A stretch of 64,000 nt of DNA from Arachnopeziza araneosa (taxonomy: Eukaryota > Ascomycota > Leotiomycetes > Helotiales > Arachnopezizaceae), in the NCBI GenBank assembly GCA_003988855.1, contig QYAI01000032.1:236640-300639 (forward strand), in the 5' to 3' direction. The position numbers were made by a program, and so were the translations under genes. The notes beneath the pieces are model-generated. The model saw only the letters and a program-made list of their open reading frames with translations. It was not told the origin of the DNA and searched no databases. Below are positions 55,260 through 64,000 of this stretch, in pieces. How positions within the stretch are numbered: the stretch's first letter is position 1; every line of letters begins with the position of its first letter.

Positions 55260-56672
55260 CTACCAGCACCATAATCTTCTGTCGTCCTTGCTGAGCCCCA
55301 AGCCTCGAATGAAGCTCACTGGTACAGGTTCAAACATCCAAACACCACCACTGGTTAAATCGTTGAACAGTAGCCCTGAGCATACCCACAGCCATATCAA
55401 GGTGAAGATCAAATTCGAAGATTGGCGGAGAAATGATTCCCAAGGATTTGTTGAGTTGGCGAAATATCGATTGACGAGATACTTGGACGTAACGTTTTGG
55501 AACCCTATTCCCAGTGGTTGAAGAGCAAAAAACAAGAACGATAGCCAGGGATTTGTTGGTCCCAGAAGTGTATAGCTCGCAGCTGCATGCACAATACCAC
55601 TTAGTGAGAAAACCATGATGGCGCGGGTCGCGATTCTTGCTCCTGATTGTTTTGACCGTCTACTTTGTTTATCGAAACTTGTCGGACTCTCAACCCCCAG
55701 CAAAAAGTCAGCAAATGCATCCGCGATGCTTACAAAGTGCTTCCTAAATATTTGATGCCATGTTTCCCCCCAAAATCCTCTCAGTCCTTTGGATAAAACC
55801 GCATGAGGGCTGCCCCAGAGTCGCGGGAACATGATCGGTGAAGCATTCGGTCCAAGTATATTTGGACCAAGAATGTCAAGCTGCAGTAGAATTGCAAAGG
55901 AGAACATAAGATCGATGGAGAGAAATATACCAGCGGTAACAAGAAGCATGCGGTAGGTATATAGACCAATGGAAGAAGTCGTGAATGTTACAATATGCGG
56001 TGGAGCAGTATGTGTGGGATAATCGACGAAGAAGGGATCCGCAATCATGAAACATTTGACGAAGTCGATGGCGATATAGTTAGAGACGAATCGAATTGAG
56101 TTGTACAAAGTTCGTCTTATCGAGGCATCACCAATCTTTACTTGATTCAGGGGTGGTGAGGACTCCCAGGACCAGTGAATTCCTCGAAACCCAGTGACCA
56201 GATCAAAAACCCAGAATGTTCTCTGCCATATTAATTTAGGCATAGGCTCCCAAACTAGCAATGACTCCGACCCATCGTTGACTTTGGTCTCTCGTTGTGA
56301 AGGGTATGGCCTTGCTGGTAATTTCGATTTTAAACTCAGCCGCGCGAATGACCTAGGATCATGTAGGAGTACAACATTGAGGGTAATAACAGTAGACAAA
56401 ACCGAGCTTAAGCCCACTCCTATACTGCCTATCGCACCAATTGAGCGGGTGTATAGCAGATTCCACAAGGACAGGAATGCAATGCAAAGAAATACTGGCA
56501 AGCGACTCCTCTGAAAGGTCGATTCAGATAAAGAGCCACATGACATCAACCAGCTAATAAGTAAAATAGAATTTAATGACCCAGCGATTGTTGATGCGGG
56601 TACGAAATCTCCAGCAAGAAGAACATTGGTGTAGTCGGTCTGGACCTTCGCTTCAGCTAGGGAGTAGGACAT
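55260..56672 (-). CDS. Wax-synthase-like membrane acyltransferase
   Basis: Unspliced, 470 residues, with about eight hydrophobic segments (for example STIAGSLNSILLISWLMS, LPVFLCIAFLSLWNLLY, LLVTAGIFLSIDLMFSFAI and LIFTLIWLWVCSGLLF). The family motif is FWGETWHQIFRKHF, with the likely catalytic His at about 306; PRLWGSP precedes it and RAIMVFSLSGIVHA follows. In fungi this membrane family supplies O-acetyltransferases to terpenoid and other secondary-metabolite pathways (the trichothecene TRI7 and pleuromutilin ATF types), so O-acylation is the likely reaction. The short direct repeat GPNILGPN lies before the wax-synthase region. It is convergent with the GMC gene. The start at 56672 is the first ATG of the frame. 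Confidence 0.85.
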   Translation of the reverse strand: MSYSLAEAKVQTDYTNVLLAGDFVPASTIAGSLNSILLISWLMSCGSLSESTFQRSRLPVFLCIAFLSLWNLLYTRSIGAIGSIGVGLSSVLSTVITLNVVLLHDPRSFARLSLKSKLPARPYPSQRETKVNDGSESLLVWEPMPKLIWQRTFWVFDLVTGFRGIHWSWESSPPLNQVKIGDASIRRTLYNSIRFVSNYIAIDFVKCFMIADPFFVDYPTHTAPPHIVTFTTSSIGLYTYRMLLVTAGIFLSIDLMFSFAILLQLDILGPNILGPNASPIMFPRLWGSPHAVLSKGLRGFWGETWHQIFRKHFVSIADAFADFLLGVESPTSFDKQSRRSKQSGARIATRAIMVFSLSGIVHAAASYTLLGPTNPWLSFLFFALQPLGIGFQNVTSKYLVNRYFANSTNPWESFLRQSSNLIFTLIWLWVCSGLLFNDLTSGGVWMFEPVPVSFIRGLGLSKDDRRLWCW

Positions 56673-58022
56673 ATCGAAATAGTGACCTTCACGCTAATCT
56701 GCTCAGAAAGGAAGAAAAGGAACAAAGAACCGAGGCTCAACTCAGTTTCAAAATGAAGTAAGAGGAGAAGTTTCAAGGAAATCGAGTTGATCTGAGCGTG
56801 TCGTTAAAAAAAAGCCCTGACTTGCGCTAGTGCTTACGAGTACTAGATGCACCCGCGCAGAAATCGAATCAATGTACGGAATAAGCAAGAACTCACAATA
56901 TTCAAGCCGACCAAATAAGAATGCTCGGAAGCCTATTCAGACTAGTATTCTCAGCAGAAGCATAGTGTATCTCCTCGAGAACCATCAAGTGGTGTAGCCT
57001 TCTCAATGCACGTGTCCAGATGTATGTGGGTGCCTTGTTTTCGTGTGGCAGTAGGCGTCGAGAGGGTTAGGATGGTTCAAGGAAATATTTGCTAATCGTA
57101 CATTACAGAATCGAGAGCTCAAAAGCCTGAAAAATCTCAGCAAAAGGAAGCAGACTGTGTTAATTCGAAACCTCCAAGCTCGCGATCCCGTGGCTTCATC
57201 AGAATGAAGGAGGGCCATCGGTCAGCGACGACCCCACTACTCCCAATCGTATGCACGCTGCATATCGCCTTTCCACGAATCCCCTCTTCTCAATACCTCC
57301 ACCAACAATGTAATCATATTCCAGTTCTGTTGATGTCAGGTTGTGACAATATATACGGTCGTCGTAGCGAGGAAATTACCAAAGCAGGCTAAGATGGAAG
57401 AATGCCTATTTGATCCAAGGCCACCAGGATAGTTCTTGGTCGCTTTATCATATCCGGAGTTTCCACTGTTGAAATATGTCAAAGGCTGCAAAGTGGGTTG
57501 GAGTGTTGGTAGACAGCTGAGCCGCCAGCACATGGAAGTTTTGCTCCTTTTGTTTCGATAAGGAGAGATCCGAGACTAGGCCATGCACGCCGGAGGTATT
57601 CACCACCTTAAATCCATAAGTCGGCGCGATTCCACTTTTCGGAGCTGCAAAACCCAGATTGAGCGGCCGCAGGCGCGCGCGCCAGTTGCTGTGGCCAATG
57701 AATTTCTCTACTCAAGCGGCCGTCGGGTGCGCTGGGCCGCGGTGATAACGATCGGCTATGGCTTTGCTTAACACTACTAAGCTCCTTTGTGGATGAAAGA
57801 TTACAGCGCAATGGAGATCATGATTGGTGATTCCGATGGACTCGTCATTTCCTCCTAAATTTCAAGAAACTAATTCGTGCACGGTTGAAATTATACATGG
57901 TCGATTGACTTGCCAGAGGATATAAGAAGCAGTATGATCCCCTTCAATCAAATAATCTTCCACCTACATCACAAGACCGTCACTTCTCTGTGTTGACTTT
58001 TCAATCCTAGCTCATCGTTTCA
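56673..58022. other. Divergent intergenic region, 1.3 kb
   Basis: Promoter region between the acyltransferase (-) and SDR (+) genes. It contains TATAAG near 57918. No gene recognised. Confidence 0.5.
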
Positions 58023-58859
58023 ATGTCTGGTACACCAAAAGTCTGGTTTATCACCGGTTCCTCTCGGGGACTTGGTCGTTCCATCGCCGAAGCCGCCCTA
58101 TTTAATGGTGCTCTTGTGATCGCAACGGCACGTAGCGCAAGCTCACTTGCACCCCTCGTTGAAAAATATGGCGAGCGAGTCCTTCCCCTAACTGTCGATG
58201 TCTCCTCCAACGACTCCATCCTCACAGCCATAGCTTCTAGCTACGAACGTTTCGGACGGATTGATGTTCTTGTCAACAATGCAGGATACGCGGATTCTGC
58301 TCCCGTCGAAGATATGCCGCTTCTGAACTTCCTTAATCAGATCAATACCAACTTCTTGGGTGTCGTGTATGCTACAAAGGCTGTACTTCCAATCATGCGT
58401 GCCCAGGGAGAAGGTCATATCATTCAGATCTCCAGCCTTGGCGATAGGATGGGAACTCCAGGCTTTTCAGCGTACCAGAGCGCGAAGTGGGCTGTAGCTG
58501 GTTTCTCCACTGTCTTAGCGCAAGAAGCCAATCCATTGGGGATTAAAGTTACAGTACTAGAGCCAGGTGGGATGTTGACTGATTGGGCGGGCAGTTCGTT
58601 GTCAAGATTACCGATCAGTGAGCCGTATCAGCAAAGCGTAGGGAAGTTTCGCGATATTCTGGAACAAATTAAGGGAGATTTTCCGAGCAAACCAGAAAAG
58701 GTGGCGGAAGTCGTGCTTAAATTGAGCGAAATGAAGATTGGGGAATGTCCTGTCAGATTGTTAGTTGGGACAGATGCAGTGCATTTGGCGGAGCAAGAGG
58801 CGAAGAAGTTAAAGGAGAACGATCACAAATGGAAGGAGTTGAGTGTTAGTTCTGTTTGA
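58023..58859 (+). CDS. Short-chain dehydrogenase/reductase (classical SDR)
   Basis: Unspliced, 278 residues. Cofactor motif TGSSRGLG (11-18), with Arg15 favouring NADP(H); VDVSS; NNAG (85-88); catalytic ISSLGDRMG with Ser and YQSAK (Tyr151, Lys155); then EPGGMLTDWAGSS. This is the intact classical SDR set, matching the fungal oxidoreductases that reduce or oxidise keto/hydroxy groups. Length is normal for the class. The gene sits between the acyltransferase and the FAD monooxygenase, which supports a role in the same pathway. Substrate unknown. Confidence 0.9.
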   Translation: MSGTPKVWFITGSSRGLGRSIAEAALFNGALVIATARSASSLAPLVEKYGERVLPLTVDVSSNDSILTAIASSYERFGRIDVLVNNAGYADSAPVEDMPLLNFLNQINTNFLGVVYATKAVLPIMRAQGEGHIIQISSLGDRMGTPGFSAYQSAKWAVAGFSTVLAQEANPLGIKVTVLEPGGMLTDWAGSSLSRLPISEPYQQSVGKFRDILEQIKGDFPSKPEKVAEVVLKLSEMKIGECPVRLLVGTDAVHLAEQEAKKLKENDHKWKELSVSSV

Positions 58860-59509
58860 GATGTATGGTTCTCACAATTAGTTTATATTCTCCACAGTAT
58901 TACCTTTTCTTCTTGGGCTTTAAACAAACGTCCTACAAAGCGTCTTTCAGCCTACAAGTGATCTTGGTAATTTAGGTAAAGGGGCCCGAGATTTGCGAAG
59001 GATCGTAGACCAGACATAATATCGGAGGTTTCTCCAATTTCTGGTTAGTCGGTATTCATCCCAGTTAAGGTTAAATCACCGCGTCTGATGTCTGCTTCAA
59101 TCATCCCAGTTAGGTTGAGTCGCCGGTCCGACCTCAGCTTCATCAGCCCCACCCAGCGAGGCCACAAAGTTTTAGTGACGCAGGGCAGACACACGAGATA
59201 TATCCGCGCGCCTAGTCGATTGCATTCATTGACTTGAAGTTCTAGATATTGTTTGAAGACCATACCAATTTATAGCACCCACATACTGATAGCACTGGAC
59301 CTGGGGTATTCAAGCTGTTTCACTTCCCCTGTATTTCGCGATACTACCAGGGTTTGTGAAAACTACGTAACTTGAACGGCATGAGCCTTGCGGCGCAGCC
59401 CATCCGCCCGTGCAAACCTATTTCTAAGCCTTTAATAGCAGTCCTTATCTCGCCCGAGGTTTTGGTTCGTTCTCGTTTGCAACTTCTTTCTCGTGATTTC
59501 AGCAAGAGC
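58860..59509. other. Intergenic
   Basis: No gene recognised between the SDR and the membrane protein gene. The motif ATCCCAGTTA(G/A)GTT(A/G)A recurs twice near 59058-59115. Confidence 0.5.
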
Positions 59510-60295
59510 ATGTCTTCGCCATCTAACCCATATTCAGATCGCGAAGTTGCTGAAGGTCTTGAGGTTCATCATGAACAGGCGCCAGCACTGGCTTATGAGC
59601 ATTATTCAAGCGTTCAGTACCCTAAAGAAATCATCACAGATCAACACCGAGATGTACGATGGGGGTACGAGAGGAAGTTAGCTTGTGGTATTCCTCTTAT
59701 TTGGATTGTAGTTGGCGTGGTCAGTTTTATCATAGGAGGCGCAATTGGAGGCGGCATAGGAGCGGGGGTGCGCGGTAATGAAAAATCTTCGAGGTAACTT
59801 TGTAAATCAGACAATCATGAAACATGGATTGTCGAAAGCGAATTCAATTTAACACTTACTAGTCCATCTCCCGACAAAACTCAAGTAATGTCAACACTAA
59901 CAATAACAACCACCGCAACGGCCGCCCTCACAACCGTAACCAACACGATCAACGACGACGGGTGTCCCTACCAAGTGACCAATGGCTCTACTTACTCCGG
60001 ACTGAACAGCGAGTACACCATCCTCTGCAACACGGACATAACACCAGGAAATGATATTCCATATCCATACCCCAATAATCAGATTCTCGGAATCTCGTTA
60101 ACAGATTGCCTCGATCTATGTACAAAATATAACACGAATGAGACCATGGTACAGCTGGGCGGGACATGCGTTGGCGCCGTTTGGGCCATTTACGATCCGA
60201 AAAATTTGGATATCGCTGGACATTGTTATCTGAAGGCTGAGAGAGACACAGTGCAAGCGTCAGGGACAATAACTTTGTGTGGACTTGTTCAGTAG
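59510..60295 (+). CDS. Single-pass membrane protein with PAN/apple-like ectodomain
   Basis: Two exons (59510-59793 and 59863-60295; intron 59794-59862, GTAACT...TAG) give 238 residues. A hydrophilic cytosolic segment (about 1-58) is followed by one membrane helix (GIPLIWIVVGVVSFIIGGAIGG, about 60-85), a Thr-rich stalk and an external Cys-containing domain: DDGCPYQVTNGSTYSG, YTILCNTDITPGNDI, SLTDCLDLCTKYN, TCVGAVWAIYDP and HCYLKA. The Cys spacing and the TCVGAVW/CYLK motifs resemble PAN/apple-like domains. Similar fungal type II membrane proteins have no assigned function. A longer frame beginning at ATG 59381 is open but lacks resemblance to relatives. Confidence 0.8.
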
Positions 60296-61233
60296 TAGAC
60301 AACTATGCTCTCTCATGATTGTAATGATTTAATAGAACGAGATTTATTTGTCATTTCCTTCTGAGATCCTGTGGCGCTCAACAAATTCTCTTGATCATGT
60401 CCTTGGATGCTGACGGAATGCTTACAGTGCATTTAGCTTTTCATTAAAGGCAATAAATGTAAGATATTACGCCTCTTTTGTTCGAGAAGTTTGCCCATTC
60501 CATTTTGACCTATACACTCCTTTGCTAAACTTATGGAGTCCTAATTTCAAATCAACCAGCACTTAGTGTCTAAGGGACGGCAGGTAGCTCTGTATTCCTT
60601 TTACAGGTAATTTGACTGTCGAGATCCCCTTACTTGATTTCTAATAAGTTAGCGATATGCAACTCAATTATTCATCCATTGCCCATATTAAAACAGATTC
60701 ATCGCTATTTTTCTCACAATAGAAAGCACATAAGCAGAACTCCAACTTTCAATGATGAAACAAGCCCTTTTCCAATATCAATGGCAATCGAATAATAGAT
60801 TGATCAATAAAGAAAGTTACTGTTCTTAGAAAGACCCATAATAGACATGTTTGATCTAGTGTTGTATAAGTTTGTGAGCACACTACTTGTTTAGCTGGCT
60901 GGGGACCTTGAAACTTGTATAATCCAGATAGTCGGAGGTATATCTGAAAAGTACTAGAAGTTTTTCTGAGGAATAATCACGAGAATAAAACTCGCGACAC
61001 GCCAGGTAGCCTCCATATTCTCCAGCATTAGAACAATCTTGCCTTCTCAGCATCAACATCGATTACAATGGACCGGGCTACGACGAAACCACCGGGCCAG
61101 CCAATGCAGATTATTGTTGACCTTCCTGACACTCGAGATATCGCAAGATTAGATCTTAGCACTCTGGAGTCTAGAGTAGACACTGGATCTAGAGTAGAAA
61201 CTAAATTTGGAATGTATCGAGAACGAAAACCTT
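60296..61233. other. Intergenic
   Basis: No complete gene. A 60-codon frame from ATG 61068 (MDRATTKPPGQPMQIIVDLP...) to TAA 61250 has a good start context and protein-like composition. It may be the N-terminal remnant of a gene; family unknown. Confidence 0.4.
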
Positions 61234-61857
61234 CTAGATTGTCAACTTAAGCTCTGCTCCTCTGAAGGTCACGTCGTTGAATGCCATCGAGGACAAAGCT
61301 GTCTCTCGATATCGCCTTTGAACTCTGACGTAGACCCTATAGTCGTAGAAGCTGTAAAAGACAAAACTGTCTTCCTCAGCATCGGACCTAAAGCTCTGCT
61401 CCCATCCCCGCACCAACCGCAAACATTCAAGTACATCTGCGCCTGCTGGGAGATGTTCATGAATGTGCGTGACGGTTGCACATTGAATACCTGTGGCGTT
61501 CAATGTGTTTAGCATTGGAAAGGATACTTCGGAACGAGAGTGTCCGGCTGCAAATTGCCAATCCATTCTTCGCGAGATTTTCAACTTGGAAGAAAAGTCC
61601 AGAACCTAGGAGGTGCTGGCCACTACCTCGCGATTTTCTGTGTGGCAAAGGGGTAGCAGTTCTAGACGTTTGGTGTAGTTGATGTGGGTTGTAGTTGTAT
61701 CTCTAAAGATCTCGTGGACCGATAAAGAATAATTAGGACGTATCACTTCCTGGAAACTTGGCGGGAATAGTCCGTGGAGACCATATACTCGGTTCCGAGA
61801 GTTTGTACAAGATCTGCTATACACTTGGTAGAACACATCTGAAAATCAGTAAGCCTA
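61234..61857 (-). pseudogene. N-terminally truncated HET-protein relic
   Basis: One minus-strand frame runs from about 61836 to 61234, broken only by TAG at 61606-61608. Before the stop it reads NSRNRVYGLHGLFPPSFQEV, RPNYSLSVHEIFRDTTT and INYTKRLELLPLC, which is the segment after the HET core in many HET proteins (DPRDKVYGLLGLLP, then DYxxSVxEVFRD). After the stop it continues VLDFSSKLKISRRMDWQFAA and beyond. The TAG sits where relatives have Trp in the PSWVPDW motif. The HET core itself is absent: only 165 bases separate the relic from the end of the FAD monooxygenase gene. A fragment, not functional. Confidence 0.65.
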
Positions 61858-62022
61858 AATTTTTAATAATGGTTTGAATTACACTCGATTCAGGAGCAAG
61901 TTGTTGAGGATTCAAATCATAAGCAATAGAAATATGGTATGACTATTTGAAGCTAAAATAGACAGAGGGGGGTTATCAAAAGCTAAAATTCCGGCTATTG
62001 GAATGGGTTCAGAACGAGACTA

Positions 62023-63288
62023 TCAACTAATCGTAATGAACTTATTGAGGACCCTGGACACCAAAGTCAAGGACGTCAATTTCCAGCCCGTGTAATGCGT
62101 CATCGAGATTGTTCGATGAGACATCTTCAACACACTCCTCGATCGAGGGAGGCTTTCTTGATCATAAGCCTCCAGAACTGCTTTCAGCGAATCGTGATTG
62201 CACAAATGTTCAGCCAAAGCCCAGCCATCCATCAATGCCATGTTCGCACCATTCCCAGCGAAAGGAGTAACAGCATGATTTGCATCCCCAATAAAAATGA
62301 TGGGGAGATCTCTCAATTCTTCCGTGTCGTGAGGGAATGGTTCTTTGTCCATAGCATTGAGTACTGAGAGTGTGGTTGGATCGGTGGCGCTGATATATGT
62401 AGGGAAGGGTTCTGGGATAGTATTTCCTCGCTCTTTGACTACTCCAATGAGAGTATCGAATTCTTCCTTTGTCATTGGTTGTTTAGGGAATGATTGAAGC
62501 TCCGGATCGAGATAACTGATGCTCCATACTATGCTTTGTTTGTCGACTGGACCAACAAATAGCCCGATTCCCGTCCCTGTCATATTCATTCCCCAGTCTT
62601 TGTCTGCAGGAGGAGGTACGGTATCTGAGAACTTGGCGGTACCCATGATTGATACCACTCCTTGATAGTTGAGTGTATCATTTGGTCGGATTGCGGCTCG
62701 AATTTTGCTCCTAGATCCATCAGCTGCGATGAGAAGATCACATTCATCCGTTTCGCCGTTGCCGAGTTCTATCAGGATTTTCCCATTGCTAGACTTCTTA
62801 GCACGGGTGCAAATAGTCCCCCAGATAATCTCCACATCTTTCGGTACAGCTTCAATCAGAGTCTGGCGCAAGACGTTTCGCGCGCTCCGGATATGAGGTT
62901 GAGGCAATTCTGGAGCAAGTTTTTGCCTTGCTCTGAATATTGTGTTCCAGTTTTTATCCCACAAGCAGAAAGTCCCAGATTCATCTGTCTGTGCGCCTCC
63001 AGTCCGATTGATCATAATATCCAAAAGTCCAAGTTTCTGAAGCGTCTGCATCCCCCCCGAGACGCCATCGCTTCGAATTGAAAGGGAGTAACCTTCACGA
63101 CCCAAGCCAGCTTCTTTCGACGCATCTCTTTCGTAGATTGTAATTGATGGAGGAGGCATCGATGGATATTTTGATTGCCATTGTTTGCGAAGACCAATGA
63201 CGAAGGAGAGCCCAGCCATTCCACCACCAGCAACGATGATCTTCTTGTTCACAGCGAAGCAGCTATCGGATTTTGGTGTTGTGGCCAT
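62023..63288 (-). CDS. FAD-dependent monooxygenase (aromatic-hydroxylase type)
   Basis: Unspliced, 421 residues from ATG 63288 (MATTPKSDSCF); the frame is open to 63375, but the extra 29 residues are not typical. Motifs in order: KKIIVAGGGMAGLSFVIGL (GxGxxG), ITIYERD (Rossmann Glu), DLLIAADGSRSKIRAAI (the DG motif for FAD/NADPH) and IIFIGDANHAVTPFAGNGANMAL (the GD motif, flavin ribityl contact). This is a group A flavoprotein monooxygenase of the kynurenine/salicylate hydroxylase and zeaxanthin-epoxidase-like clan, which hydroxylates or epoxidises a small lipophilic substrate. No C-terminal membrane anchor is obvious. It is likely a tailoring enzyme with the neighbouring GMC, acyltransferase and SDR genes. 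The truncated HET relic lies 165 bases past its stop. Confidence 0.88.
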   Translation of the reverse strand: MATTPKSDSCFAVNKKIIVAGGGMAGLSFVIGLRKQWQSKYPSMPPPSITIYERDASKEAGLGREGYSLSIRSDGVSGGMQTLQKLGLLDIMINRTGGAQTDESGTFCLWDKNWNTIFRARQKLAPELPQPHIRSARNVLRQTLIEAVPKDVEIIWGTICTRAKKSSNGKILIELGNGETDECDLLIAADGSRSKIRAAIRPNDTLNYQGVVSIMGTAKFSDTVPPPADKDWGMNMTGTGIGLFVGPVDKQSIVWSISYLDPELQSFPKQPMTKEEFDTLIGVVKERGNTIPEPFPTYISATDPTTLSVLNAMDKEPFPHDTEELRDLPIIFIGDANHAVTPFAGNGANMALMDGWALAEHLCNHDSLKAVLEAYDQESLPRSRSVLKMSHRTISMTHYTGWKLTSLTLVSRVLNKFITIS

Positions 63289-64000
63289 TCTGAATCCTCG
63301 AGTTGGACCTGATTGAGATGTTAGCTTTTCATGAGCAATCACCGAATATATAACTTTTTCAATAAACATATTCACGAAAACTCGTGATCGGTGGTTACTT
63401 CGGCTCCGAAGGCAGCAACATAATTTGAGACCAAGAAATCGTTTAACGCCAAATGGCGTTCCAGCGTCATTATACGCGTCACCAAGAAATGAAGGAGGAT
63501 AAGATTATCAGAGTCCGGCAGAACATCCGGCCGTGGAGATGAAATATTATTGTCCATGTCGACCTTGGAATCTCAAGTGACTGCCCCGTCCACCTGCTGA
63601 GTCATCGGTTCACATTCTGTGGATGAGCGCAGGAAGGAGCAGCTGGAAAGTGTGTATTTCAGAGAATTTCCTCGTGATATCCTTCTTGGAGAGTCAACAT
63701 GATTTTACTACTTCAAAATTCTTACACTTTCTCATTCCGACTCAGCAAGACCAAGGGTACCTGTCTGAAGCCAATACCGTCTTCGATCTTCATGTCTTTC
63801 GTGTCTTCATTGCAACAGGATAATAGCGCTCTCTCAGTTTGTATTGCATCCATGGATACTCCTCCAGTTTCAAAAACGGAATTGGTAAGTGAACGTATTG
63901 ATGTCGCAAGCAGCCGATTATTCGTTCAATATTCAACGAATAATTGCCACGTGATCGACCAGCTGAATGCAGCCAGAACAACTCTCCGGATTAGGACTTT
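63289..64000. other. Right end of window, no gene recognised
   Basis: Promoter region of the FAD monooxygenase, then unassigned DNA. Short frames near 63372-63557, 63623-63823 and 63790-63981 show no resemblance to known families. Confidence 0.45.

Noticed and set aside
61207..61512. 101-codon plus-strand frame
   Set aside because: Opposite the HET relic, which carries recognisable HET-protein motifs; the plus frame has none.
1..64000. tRNA genes, rRNA genes, CRISPR arrays, LTRs, intact transposases
   Set aside because: Looked for by eye (B-box-like motifs, spaced direct repeats, RT or DDE protein motifs) on both strands; none convincing. tRNA scanning software could still find one.

Overview
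This window looks like nuclear DNA of a filamentous ascomycete (Pezizomycotina). Nearly every multi-exon gene has short GT...AG introns (about 42-145 bases). The gene content is typical of that group: Zn2Cys6 transcription factors, a hydrolase/NB-ARC/TPR NLR protein, HET-domain genes, CorA-like proteins with GMN motifs, a DUF8021-type secreted protein, a GH16-like enzyme and a CE4 deacetylase. A leotiomycete is my best guess from the richness in HET and CorA-like genes, but that is inference. No rRNA, tRNA, CRISPR or intact transposon was recognised.

Layout. 1-6.2 kb: a charged protein of unknown function and a large secreted CE4 deacetylase with three related N-terminal modules. 6.3-14 kb: an intact NLR (alpha/beta hydrolase, NB-ARC, TPR; eight exons reconstructed here), a CorA-like protein and a HAD phosphatase, with two copies of a ~132-base dispersed repeat. 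14.4-24 kb: two Zn2Cys6 regulators (one needing a 4-base micro-exon), an alpha/beta hydrolase with an in-frame 18-base repeat, a cysteine-rich membrane protein and a GNAT acetyltransferase. 24.8-29.2 kb: a dead endonuclease/exonuclease/phosphatase (EEP) family gene, then about 3 kb with almost nothing. 29.2-41.5 kb: tyrosinase, quinone-oxidoreductase-like MDR, a second CorA-like protein, a polytopic membrane protein and a tandem zinc-ribbon protein. 41.6-52 kb: a mixed zone with a decayed gene, a small secreted cysteine-rich protein behind a 15-base tandem repeat, a frameshifted HET gene, DUF8021 and GH16 genes, and a multiply broken HET gene. 53-63.3 kb: GMC oxidoreductase, wax-synthase-like acyltransferase, SDR and FAD monooxygenase, which resemble tailoring enzymes of a secondary-metabolite pathway, interrupted by a small membrane protein and a truncated HET relic.

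How it fits together. Two themes stand out. The first is non-self recognition or incompatibility: one intact NLR and three damaged HET-domain genes. The premature stops in the dead genes can nearly all be explained by C:G to T:A transitions, the direction produced by repeat-induced point mutation (RIP) or cytosine deamination. The second is secretion and oxidative chemistry: CE4, GH16, tyrosinase and the four-enzyme tailoring group. No polyketide synthase, peptide synthetase or terpene cyclase backbone is inside the window, so any cluster would have to continue beyond position 64000.

Exon boundaries were derived by hand from reading frame, GT/AG sites, phase and protein-family continuity. No alignment or database search was run.
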